Notes under the pieces: model-generated
Databases searched by the model: none
The model's input: the letters and a program-made list of their open reading frames with translations, nothing else
What the model was told of the DNA's origin: nothing
Origin: an uncultured Collinsella sp.
GTDB lineage: Bacteria > Actinomycetota > Coriobacteriia > Coriobacteriales > Coriobacteriaceae
Length of the DNA stretch: 64,000 bases
Direction of reading: 5' to 3'
Assembly: GCA_905197665.1 (NCBI GenBank)
Contig: CAJJZP010000006.1
Location: 1 to 64,000 of the forward strand
Shown here: positions 7,972-15,995 of the stretch, piece after piece
Numbering within the stretch: position 1 is the first letter of the stretch
Layout: every line of letters begins with the position of its first letter
Made by a program: the position numbers and the translations under genes

Positions 7972-9120
7972 TTAATCGAGGATGTCGTCGAGGGCACTCT
8001 TGATACGGTCGGTCACCGACTTCTTACCGGATGCGACGTCATCGCCCATCTCGTCGGCAAAGGCGCGAAGCAGCTCGCGCTGCTTGTTGGAGAGATTGGT
8101 GGGGACAACAACGCGCAGCTGCACGACCAGACGACCGCGCGAACCGCCACCGCCGATACGCGGCATGCCGTAATTGTTGACGCTCACGGTGTCACCGTAC
8201 TGTGTGCCGGCGGGGACGCACACCTTGACGACCTCGTCAGGCATAATGCCCTCGACCTCAATCTCGCAACCGAGCGCGGCCTGCGCAATCGAGATATCGC
8301 TCACAAGATACAGGTCATCGCCATTACGCTTAAAACGCTCGTGGTCGGCGACACGCACGTTGACGATCAAGTCGCCCGACGGCTCGCCACGAAGGCCGGC
8401 CTCGCCAAAACCACTCACGCGTAGCTGGCGACCGGTCGAAACACCGACGGGAATATCGATGTCAATCTTTTCGTGTGAAGGCGTGCGGCCCTGGCCATCA
8501 CAGGTCTCGCAGGGATGATCGATGACCGTGCCTTCGCCGTGGCAGTCGGGACAGGGCGAAGAGGACTGAACCTGGCCCAGGAAAGAACGCTGGACCGTCG
8601 TCACATAGCCCGTGCCGTGGCAGCGGCTACACTGTTTTTCGGTCGCGCCCTCGGCCTTGCCGGTACCATTGCAGTCCTCGCAAGGGGCAAGACGGTCGTA
8701 GCTGATCGTCTTTTTGCAGCCGAGCGCCGCCTCCTCGAGCGTCACCGAAAGGGAAATGGCCATATCGCGACCGCGACGGCGCTCGCGACGGCTGCGACCG
8801 CCACCACCGGCGCCACCGCCAAAGAACGACGAGAACAGGTCGTCCATGCCCATGCCACCAAAGATATCGTTGATGTCGACATAGCCAGAGCCGCCAGGGC
8901 CGTCCGCGGTGCCGTAACGGTCGTAGTTGGCACGCTTCTGCTCGTCGGAAAGAACGGAATAGGCCTCGTTGAGCTCTTTGAACTTAGCCTCGGCCTCGGG
9001 GTCGTCCGAAACATCCGGGTGTACCGTACGGGCTTTCTTTAGAAACGCGCGCTTAATCGTCCGCGCGTCGGCATCCTTGTCAACGCCAAGTACCTCGTAG
9101 TAATCCCTATTTTCCGACAC
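7972..9120 (-). CDS. dnaJ: Chaperone DnaJ
   Basis: DnaJ delivers substrates to DnaK and stimulates its ATPase. The J domain carries HPD at residues 34-36. A Gly-rich linker follows, then four CxxCxGxG repeats from about 145 to 205 that bind two zincs, then both C-terminal substrate-binding domains. Length is 382 with the GTG at 9120, which is preceded by GGAAGGA; the open frame upstream to 9186 has no family similarity. No dnaK, grpE or hrcA is nearby, unlike in many Gram-positives. It is followed by mtaB. Confidence 0.94.
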   Translation of the reverse strand: MSENRDYYEVLGVDKDADARTIKRAFLKKARTVHPDVSDDPEAEAKFKELNEAYSVLSDEQKRANYDRYGTADGPGGSGYVDINDIFGGMGMDDLFSSFFGGGAGGGGRSRRERRRGRDMAISLSVTLEEAALGCKKTISYDRLAPCEDCNGTGKAEGATEKQCSRCHGTGYVTTVQRSFLGQVQSSSPCPDCHGEGTVIDHPCETCDGQGRTPSHEKIDIDIPVGVSTGRQLRVSGFGEAGLRGEPSGDLIVNVRVADHERFKRNGDDLYLVSDISIAQAALGCEIEVEGIMPDEVVKVCVPAGTQYGDTVSVNNYGMPRIGGGGSRGRLVVQLRVVVPTNLSNKQRELLRAFADEMGDDVASGKKSVTDRIKSALDDILD

Positions 9121-9201
9121 GACCGAATCCTTCCAACTTTCATTATTGTCACAGTGCGTCCTATACCCAAGCTGGGCCGGGCGCAAACAGAGGGTTTGAT
9201 G

Positions 9202-10305
9202 CTATTGAGCTCCGTACGGCGAAAGCACGGCCCGCTGTGAGCAGCTCGCGAACCAAACCGACACGAGCGCGAACATAAAACCGTTGGCAAATCCATTGGC
9301 AAACTGTATCGCACCGCGCTTCCACCACAGCAGACTGCGATGAAGCACGCCGTCCGACAGCACCATGAACAAGCCCATGGCAAACGGAATGAAGCACATC
9401 ATGGCAAAGGCGGAGAACACGCCCGAGATGGCCGACAGTACCAAAAACGGTGCGATGATACCCATGAGGTAGAAGCCGGTGCGAGCCTTGCCCTCCAGGC
9501 GCTCGGCCTCAACGTGCGCGCGACCGACCAGGTCACCGCCCGAAGCGCCGTTCGTGCCGGCGTGTCCCATGTTGGGGATGCGCACCTCGTCGCCATCATG
9601 CGTGCCGGCGGGAAACTCAATCGTCTGCTCGGAGGTCACACGGATACGGCCGCTGCCACCGCAATCGGGGCACGGGTCGGCAACGACCTTGCCGGAACCG
9701 CCGCACTCAGGACAAACCGTCTGGAACGTGCCCGCACCAAACAGGAAGGACAGGTCGACATCGATATGGCCGCGACCACCGCAGCTCGGACAGCTGTGGG
9801 CATGCCCTGACGAAACGGAGCCCGATCCGCCACAATGTCCGCAGGTGTCAAAACGGGTGTAGCGAACGGTCTTATGGGCACCGCTCTTGGCCTCCTTGGC
9901 GTCGAGCTTGATATCGACGACCACGTTGGCGCCACTCTCGGGGTTGTAGGCCGCCTGGCCGCGACGGGGCTGGCCCCAGGCGCCCCCGAAGGGGAAACCG
10001 CCGTCAAAGGGATTGCCGTAACCGGCGCTGCCGGCATAACCGCCGCCATAGGGCGAAGCCGTCGGTGCACCGGCAAAGGGATTGCCCGACCGCATGGCGT
10101 CGTAACGCGCACGCTTCTGCTCGTCCGAGAGCACGGCGTAGGCTTCGGAAACCTCTTTAAACTTCTCCTCGGCATCCGGCTCTTTATTGACGTCCGGATG
10201 GAGCTTACGGGCCTTTTGCTGGAAAGCCTTTTGAATATCACGCGAGGTGGCGTCCTTGGAGACACCCAAAATCTCGTAGTAATCTTTTTCGTTCATCGTC
10301 GCCAT
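9202..10305 (-). CDS. DnaJ-like protein with C-terminal membrane domain
   Basis: This second J-protein has a canonical J domain (HPD at 36-38), a Gly/Pro/Ala-rich linker and four CxxCxGxG zinc repeats between about 157 and 213. Only a short stretch of C-terminal domain follows (about 217-265). Then comes a strongly hydrophobic tail (about 275-355, with two to four predicted membrane segments) in place of the second substrate domain and dimerisation tail. It is therefore probably anchored in the cytoplasmic membrane with its J domain in the cytosol. The ATG at 10305 has AGGAGG nine bases upstream. It lies between hemW and the classical dnaJ. The role, perhaps recruiting DnaK to membranes, is inference. 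Confidence 0.85.
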   Translation of the reverse strand: MATMNEKDYYEILGVSKDATSRDIQKAFQQKARKLHPDVNKEPDAEEKFKEVSEAYAVLSDEQKRARYDAMRSGNPFAGAPTASPYGGGYAGSAGYGNPFDGGFPFGGAWGQPRRGQAAYNPESGANVVVDIKLDAKEAKSGAHKTVRYTRFDTCGHCGGSGSVSSGHAHSCPSCGGRGHIDVDLSFLFGAGTFQTVCPECGGSGKVVADPCPDCGGSGRIRVTSEQTIEFPAGTHDGDEVRIPNMGHAGTNGASGGDLVGRAHVEAERLEGKARTGFYLMGIIAPFLVLSAISGVFSAFAMMCFIPFAMGLFMVLSDGVLHRSLLWWKRGAIQFANGFANGFMFALVSVWFASCSQRAVLSPYGAQ

Positions 10306-10363
10306 GCGCGGCAACCTCCTGCTCACAGCAGCGTATATATTGCGGTAATTCTACCCGAGCGGC

Positions 10364-11596
10364 CTAAGCTAGACCCCAAAACAGCTCGAACAGCACATTT
10401 CCATCGAGCCAGCCCAGGTGAGTCGGCGCCAAGCGGGCACAGGCGCGGCCGTCGATGACATCGACAGAGGCGATGGGCCCCGCATGGGTATCACCGTGCT
10501 CGGGTACCCAAGTGGCAAGCCCAAGCTCAAGAGCGCGATCACAAGCCGCTGCCAGTTCATCGGCAGGGATGACACGAGACGCGCGAACCAACAGGTCGGA
10601 AGCAACACCGCGCGTCATGCGACAAGCGAGCATCAGGTCCTCGGCCGCCGCCTCGCGCCGCGACAGATACTCGGCATCAAACATCGTCGCGGCATCGTCG
10701 CGCTGGACCAGACGCACGCGGTGAAAGTCACCACGGGGGGCCACGCCGGGAAACAGTCCAGCCAGGCGGTCGAAATCCTCGTCGTCGAGCATACCCGCGG
10801 CAGAACGACCCAAACCCAGATAGCCCCGACCAGTCCAGTAGGCGATATTATGAGCGCATTCATGCCCATCGAGCGCGTAGCTCGCCACCTCATACGGATG
10901 GTAGCCGGCCGAACTCAGCCGCTGGCGCGCAACGTCCATGCATGCGGCTTGGAAATCCTCATCGGGCTCAAGCGACTCGTCACGGCACGCCATGCGGTAA
11001 AGCGGCGTGCCCTCCTCGAGCGTGAGCGGATAGACCGACACATGGTGTGGGGCCGCCTCAAGCACGCCATCGAGCGTGTGCTGCCAGCTCGCCATAGTCT
11101 GTCCGGGAAGCCCGCACATAAGGTCGCACGACACATCGAGTCCAACATCCTTCACCGTCGCGATGGCCTCAAGCGCCCGTTCGGCATCGTGGATGCGGCC
11201 AATGACAGCCAACTCGGTATTGTCGAGGGTTTGCACGCCCAGAGAGATGCGCGTGACACCCGCCTCGGCAAGCTTGGCGGCGAGCCCAGCGGTCAGCGAC
11301 TCAGGATTGGCTTCGCAAGTAAACTCAACGGGCTTGCACCACATGGAGATACGACGGGCAAGTTTCACCAGGCGCTCCCCTGCCAGCGATGGCGTGCCGC
11401 CGCCTACGTAGACAGTGCGGATCTGTCTGAGTGCCCCAGCGTTGCCAAAGGCATCGAGCCGCGCATGCAGGTACTCAAAATAGGCATCGAGCGCTGCGTC
11501 CAGGTCGCACGGCGCCACGCTGCGCGAGTCAAAGTCGCAATAGCGGCATTTTTGAGCGCAAAACGGCACGTGCACATACAGCGCGGCAACGGCCAC
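10364..11596 (-). CDS. hemW: Heme chaperone HemW-like radical SAM protein
   Basis: HemW is a radical SAM homologue of coproporphyrinogen dehydrogenase that carries heme to respiratory enzymes and lacks the oxidative decarboxylation role of HemN. The motif CAQKCRYC gives C13, C17 and C20, without the extra fourth Cys of true HemN. GGGTPS follows at 65-70. Length is 410. Start is GTG at 11596 with GGAGG inside the end of dusB, only 2 bases away, so coupling is likely. In an anaerobe with few heme enzymes the actual client is uncertain. Confidence 0.88.
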   Translation of the reverse strand: MAVAALYVHVPFCAQKCRYCDFDSRSVAPCDLDAALDAYFEYLHARLDAFGNAGALRQIRTVYVGGGTPSLAGERLVKLARRISMWCKPVEFTCEANPESLTAGLAAKLAEAGVTRISLGVQTLDNTELAVIGRIHDAERALEAIATVKDVGLDVSCDLMCGLPGQTMASWQHTLDGVLEAAPHHVSVYPLTLEEGTPLYRMACRDESLEPDEDFQAACMDVARQRLSSAGYHPYEVASYALDGHECAHNIAYWTGRGYLGLGRSAAGMLDDEDFDRLAGLFPGVAPRGDFHRVRLVQRDDAATMFDAEYLSRREAAAEDLMLACRMTRGVASDLLVRASRVIPADELAAACDRALELGLATWVPEHGDTHAGPIASVDVIDGRACARLAPTHLGWLDGNVLFELFWGLA

Positions 11597-11598
11597 CC

Positions 11599-12642
11599 TT
11601 AAGCCTCCAGCGGATGGGCGGGCACCGACTCACCGGCGGCAAGTGCGGCCTCGCAGACCAACACATCGCGCTCGATATCATCGACCAGCGCCATAAATTC
11701 CTCGTACGTGGAGCAGCGCACCACCTGAGCGCGCCAGGCGGCGGCATGGGGCATGCCCTTTAAGTACCAGCTTGCATACGTACGGGCGCGCGACATAAGC
11801 GGCAGAAGCTCGTGCGTCAACGTCAGGTGCTCACGCAGGGCCTCAAGACGCTCGACCGAGGAGCGAGAAGGAACCGGCGTGCCATCGAGTGCAAGGGCTC
11901 GAGCATCGCCGAACACCCACGGATTGCCGTAGATGCCGCGCGCGATAAACACCGCGCTGGCACCCGAGCCGCTCAGATGCTCGGCTGCGTCCTCGGCCGA
12001 GAACACATCGCCCGAACCAATCACGGGAATCTCGACAGCGTCGGCAACCTCATCGACGACAGACCAATCGGCCTGGCCCGTATAGAGCTGCGTGGCACAA
12101 CGACCGTGCACGGCAACTGCGGAGGCACCCGCCCCTTCGAGCATCTGGGCAAACGTTGCGGCGTTGCGATCCTCGGCATAAAAACCCTTGCGGATCTTCA
12201 CGGTCACGGGAACATGCGCCGCGCCCACCGCTGCCTCGACAATCTTCTCGGCCAGGTCGGGCGTGCGCATAAGCGCCGAGCCCTCGCCCTTGGTAACGAC
12301 CTTGCGAGCCGGACAGGCCATGTTGATATCAATCAATGACAGGCGATCGCCCACGCGTTCCTCGACGGCAGCGACGGCACTCGAAAACTGATCGGGCTTG
12401 GATCCAAAGAGCTGCACGCAAATCTGCTGCTCCTCGTCGGCCGGCAACACCAGGCGCCACGTCTTGTTGCTGGCATAGGCAAGGCCAGCGACGCTCACCA
12501 TCTCGCTGTAGGCAAGGTTGGCACCGCGGCGGCGACACATGATGCGATAGGCGGGGTCGGTTACGCCCGCCATGGGAGCCATAAGGAATGGCTGCTCGGC
12601 ATAGGCGCCCAGCAGCCGCTTGCTGTATTCAGAAAGCGCCAT
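11599..12642 (-). CDS. dusB: tRNA-dihydrouridine synthase
   Basis: Dus enzymes reduce uridines in the D-loop of tRNA using FMN and NADPH. The N-terminal FMN barrel begins with LMAPMAGVTDPAYR. The catalytic Cys lies in DINMACPARK near residue 109, followed by GEGSALM. The C-terminal helical tRNA-binding domain is present; total 347 residues. I assign the DusB branch by general resemblance, so the exact target uridine is not certain. The ATG at 12642 begins 4 bases after lepA ends, and hemW follows directly. Confidence 0.9.
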   Translation of the reverse strand: MALSEYSKRLLGAYAEQPFLMAPMAGVTDPAYRIMCRRRGANLAYSEMVSVAGLAYASNKTWRLVLPADEEQQICVQLFGSKPDQFSSAVAAVEERVGDRLSLIDINMACPARKVVTKGEGSALMRTPDLAEKIVEAAVGAAHVPVTVKIRKGFYAEDRNAATFAQMLEGAGASAVAVHGRCATQLYTGQADWSVVDEVADAVEIPVIGSGDVFSAEDAAEHLSGSGASAVFIARGIYGNPWVFGDARALALDGTPVPSRSSVERLEALREHLTLTHELLPLMSRARTYASWYLKGMPHAAAWRAQVVRCSTYEEFMALVDDIERDVLVCEAALAAGESVPAHPLEA

Positions 12643-12646
12643 GGAC

Positions 12647-14458
12647 CTACTCGTCCACCTTGAGAATCGCCATAAAGGCCTCCTGCGGAACCTCGACCGA
12701 CCCGATGGCCTTCATGCGTTTCTTGCCCTCTTTCTGCTTCTCGAGCAGCTTGCGCTTTCGCGAGATATCGCCGCCGTAACACTTGGCCAGCACGTCTTTA
12801 CGGCGCGCCTTAACGGTGGAACGGGCGATGATCTTGTTGCCGATGGCGCCTTGGATAGGCACCTCGAACAGCTGTCGTGGGATGATCTCCTTGAGCTTGT
12901 CGCACAGGCCGCGGGCCAGGCCATAGGCCTTATCCTTGTGCACGATAAACGACAGCGCGTCCACCTCGTCGCCCGAAAGCAGGATATCGAGTTTGACGAG
13001 CTCGGAGGGACGATATTCGTTGAACTCGTAGTCGAGCGAGGCATAGCCCTTGGTGCGGCTCTTGAGCTGATCGAAGAAGTCCAAGATGAGCTCGGCGAGC
13101 GGCATATCGAAGCGCATCTCGACCGATTTGCTCGTCAGGTGGATCATGTCGGTTGTAATGCCGCGGTGCTCGATAGCAAGCTGCATGACGGCACCCGTAT
13201 ACTCGGGCGGGCAGATGATCTTTGCCTTGAGGTAGGGCTCTTCGATACGCTCGATACGCGTGGCCTCGGGTAGATCCTGCGGGCTGCGGACATCGATCAT
13301 CTCGCCGTCAGTCTTGTACACGTGGTAGTCGACCGAGGGGCTCGTGGCGATCAGGTCCAGATTGAACTCGCGCTCCAGGCGCTCCTTGACGACCTCCATG
13401 TGCAGCAAGCCCAGGAAGCCCACGCGGAAACCAAAGCCCAGCGCCACCGACGTCTCGGGCTCCCACACCAACGACGGATCGTTGACGTGCAGCTTATCGA
13501 GCGCGTCGCGCAGGTTCTCGTAGTCCTTGTTGTCGATGGGGAACAGGCCCGTGTAGACCATGGGCTTGGCCTCGCGGTAGCCCGGCAGCGGCTCGGGGCA
13601 GGGGTTCGAAGCCCACGTAAGGGTATCGCCCACGCGCACGGCCTCGGGGTCCTTCAGACCCGTGACCACATAGCCGACCTCGCCGACGGTCAGAGCATCG
13701 ACCGGCGTCTCGGCAGGGCGCTTGACGCCCACGCCGTCGACCAAGAAGTCGCCCTTTGCCTGCATCATGCGCAGGGTGTCGCCCTTTTTGATGGAACCGG
13801 CAAAGACACGCACCGTGGCGACGACGCCGCGGTACTCATCGAAGTACGAATCCAGAATAAGTGCCTTAAGAGGGGCATCTGCATCGCCCTTGGGAGGCGA
13901 GATCAAAAAGACGATGGACTCCAGCAGATCGTGGATGCCCTCGCCGGTCTTGCCCGACACGCACACGGCATCGTCGGCGGGAATGGCCAGATCGTCTTCG
14001 ATCTCAGTCTTGACCTCGTCGGGGTGCGCCGAGGGAAGGTCAATCTTGTTGATGGCCGGAACAATGTCCAAGTTGGCGTTCATGGCGAGCGTCGCGTTGG
14101 AAACGGTCTGCGCCTCGACGCCTTGAGTGGCGTCCACGACGAGCACCGCGCCCTCACAGGCTGCCAGCGAACGCGAGACCTCGTAGGTGAAGTCCACGTG
14201 GCCCGGCGTATCGATCAGGTTGAACTGATACGTCTCGCCGTCGTCGGCGTCATAGGATACGCGGACGGCATTGGACTTGATCGTGATGCCGCGCTCGCGC
14301 TCGATGTCCATCGTGTCAAGCAGCTGCGACTCCATGTCGCGCTCATCGACGGTATGGGTGAGCTCGAGGATGCGGTCACTGATCGTGGACTTGCCATGGT
14401 CGATATGCGCAACGATCGAGAAGTTACGGATGTGGGAAATATCAATTGAAGTATTCAT
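12647..14458 (-). CDS. lepA: Elongation factor 4 (LepA)
   Basis: LepA is a ribosome-associated GTPase implicated in back-translocation and in initiation or 30S biogenesis. The G1 motif AHIDHGKST is at residues 17-25, with DTPGHVDF and NKIDLPSA following. The family-specific C-terminal domain ends in the basic KKRMKAIGSVEVP stretch. Length 603 is typical. I place the start at the ATG at 14458, where the family begins; the upstream open frame includes the rpsT terminator and is rejected. Its ribosome site is weak (GGTAAG). Confidence 0.97.
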   Translation of the reverse strand: MNTSIDISHIRNFSIVAHIDHGKSTISDRILELTHTVDERDMESQLLDTMDIERERGITIKSNAVRVSYDADDGETYQFNLIDTPGHVDFTYEVSRSLAACEGAVLVVDATQGVEAQTVSNATLAMNANLDIVPAINKIDLPSAHPDEVKTEIEDDLAIPADDAVCVSGKTGEGIHDLLESIVFLISPPKGDADAPLKALILDSYFDEYRGVVATVRVFAGSIKKGDTLRMMQAKGDFLVDGVGVKRPAETPVDALTVGEVGYVVTGLKDPEAVRVGDTLTWASNPCPEPLPGYREAKPMVYTGLFPIDNKDYENLRDALDKLHVNDPSLVWEPETSVALGFGFRVGFLGLLHMEVVKERLEREFNLDLIATSPSVDYHVYKTDGEMIDVRSPQDLPEATRIERIEEPYLKAKIICPPEYTGAVMQLAIEHRGITTDMIHLTSKSVEMRFDMPLAELILDFFDQLKSRTKGYASLDYEFNEYRPSELVKLDILLSGDEVDALSFIVHKDKAYGLARGLCDKLKEIIPRQLFEVPIQGAIGNKIIARSTVKARRKDVLAKCYGGDISRKRKLLEKQKEGKKRMKAIGSVEVPQEAFMAILKVDE

Positions 14459-14483
14459 GCGGACTATCTTACCCGAGCGGTAC

Positions 14484-14520
14484 AAAAAATGGAGCCTGTT
14501 CCATAAAACAGGCTCCATTT
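14484..14520 (-). terminator. Terminator of rpsT
   Basis: On the minus strand AATGGAGCCTGTT pairs with AACAGGCTCCATT over a six-base loop and runs into TTTTTT. It falls between rpsT and lepA and ends the rpsT transcript. Confidence 0.9.
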
Positions 14521-14554
14521 ATGCGCGTAATCTGTGTGATGTGAAATTTACAAC

Positions 14555-14821
14555 TTAGGCGTTGATGCTGTTCACGAGCTTGGCAAGACCGGACTTACGG
14601 TTGGAAGCCTGGTTCTTGTGGATGACATGCTTAGCGGCAGCCATGTCGAGACGCTTGGTGACGGTCTTGAGGGCAGCCTGGGCCTTCTCGGCGTCGCCCT
14701 CGGCGACGGCGGACTGGACGTGCTTGGTCAGCGTCTTGAGCTCGGACTTGACAGCCTTGTTACGCATGCGAGCTGCCTCATTGGTGCGGATACGCTTCTT
14801 CTGAGACTTGATGTTTGCCAC
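14555..14821 (-). CDS. rpsT: 30S ribosomal protein S20
   Basis: S20 is a helical protein that binds 16S rRNA early in assembly. The 88-residue product begins ANIKSQKKRIRTNEAARMRN and ends NRKSGLAKLVNSINA, matching the family. The start is a GTG at 14821 with AAGGA upstream. The frame continues to 14890, but that part lacks similarity. The gene has its own promoter and terminator, as expected of a monocistronic rpsT. Confidence 0.96.
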   Translation of the reverse strand: MANIKSQKKRIRTNEAARMRNKAVKSELKTLTKHVQSAVAEGDAEKAQAALKTVTKRLDMAAAKHVIHKNQASNRKSGLAKLVNSINA

Positions 14822-14896
14822 TTCTGGAGTTCCTTTCGAGTTCCTTGCAAAAAATGTATGACACCTCTGAGACACGGTGAGGTCATGCAAGCGCCT

Positions 14897-14902
14897 ACTA
14901 TA
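14897..14902 (-). promoter_or_regulatory. Extended -10 promoter of rpsT
   Basis: TATAGT preceded by TGC reads on the minus strand about 75 bases upstream of the rpsT GTG. A -35 box is not evident. The TGC-TATNNT form recurs at other promoters in this window. Confidence 0.5.
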
Positions 14903-14954
14903 GCACGCTCCCCCTCAAAGGGATAGAACGAATTTGTCAAATAGGCAGGTATCA

Positions 14955-15917
14955 TCACGATTTTCTCAAGATGTTCGTAATCCAGAGCAAAAGCGCGGTC
15001 TCCGAATCGGCCGAACCCTTCAATGCGAGCTCCACATCGACCGCGCCCTCGAGCGCGGCAACGAGCTCTGCCATCGAAAAGCGACGTGCCCAGGTCAGGT
15101 GATTCTTGACCTGCCAGGACTGGAGCTTAAGTGTTGCGGCCAGCTCACGACCCTGTCCGCGCGCATCGAGCGCCTTGGCAACGATAAGCTCGCGGATGCG
15201 GCCGCACAGCAATGTGTAAGTCCACACGTAGCTCTTGGCGGGCAGTAGATTGAAGAGCTCGAGCGAGCGTCGCATGTCACGGGCCGAGACCGCATTGAGA
15301 AAGTCCCAGGGTTGGACCTCGGCCGTACGTACAATCCAGCGCTCAACGTCGGCAAGCTCAATCTGGGGAGCCTCGACCATCTGGGCAAGCTTGGTCAAGT
15401 CGTTATCGAGCATGCGAGTGTTCTCACCCGAGCGCGAAACGAGCTCCTCGGCGGCCGCCGTCGAGATGGACTTTCCGTGCTGCGTCGCCATCTGCTGCAC
15501 GCGGCGCGGGAGCTCCCAGCGCTTGGTGCCCGAGCAGTCGATCACGGCCTTCTTGTCAATCTTGGCGATTGCCTTGTACAGGCGCGTGTTCTTGGCAAGC
15601 GAATCGGCGATGATGAGGCAAACCGTCGTGGGGCTGGGACTCGCCAGATACTCGACAAGCGGCTCGGAGATCGCTTTGACGAGTTTTGAGCAGCCGTCAA
15701 GGATTACCAGGCGAAACTCGCTGCCCATGGGAAAGGTGTTAAGCGACCCGATAATCGACTCGATATCGGGGTCTTTGGTCATATCGCGCTCGTCGAGGTT
15801 GAACTCGACCATACCCGACTTTTCCAGACGCGCTTTCATACGCGAGACGGCGTGGTCGCGCTTAACTCCGTCGGTACCGACGATCAGATATGCCGGCAGC
15901 AAACCGGTTTCGGACAT
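14955..15917 (-). CDS. holA: DNA polymerase III subunit delta
   Basis: The delta subunit is part of the clamp loader and opens the beta sliding clamp. The 320-residue product has the HolA pattern: a Rossmann-like N-terminus (AYLIVGTDGVKRDHAV), a central helical domain and a C-terminal collar domain containing LLLWITNILRK. The AAA+ core of delta lacks a Walker A, as here. The ATG at 15917 has GGGAGGGGAG upstream. It follows comEC, and rpsT comes next: the comEC-holA-rpsT order is widespread in Gram-positives. Confidence 0.92.
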   Translation of the reverse strand: MSETGLLPAYLIVGTDGVKRDHAVSRMKARLEKSGMVEFNLDERDMTKDPDIESIIGSLNTFPMGSEFRLVILDGCSKLVKAISEPLVEYLASPSPTTVCLIIADSLAKNTRLYKAIAKIDKKAVIDCSGTKRWELPRRVQQMATQHGKSISTAAAEELVSRSGENTRMLDNDLTKLAQMVEAPQIELADVERWIVRTAEVQPWDFLNAVSARDMRRSLELFNLLPAKSYVWTYTLLCGRIRELIVAKALDARGQGRELAATLKLQSWQVKNHLTWARRFSMAELVAALEGAVDVELALKGSADSETALLLWITNILRKS

Positions 15918-15995
15918 TGCGCTCCCCTCCCGCAGGCCTTCGTATTCGTTCCGTGCCATTCTAGCCCAGGGGCCCACCACACGCCAACGACGTCG

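Noticed and set aside
10306..10326. Upstream GTG start for the membrane DnaJ
   Set aside because: The ATG at 10305 has an AGGAGG at proper distance, whereas the GTG would leave that site inside the coding sequence.
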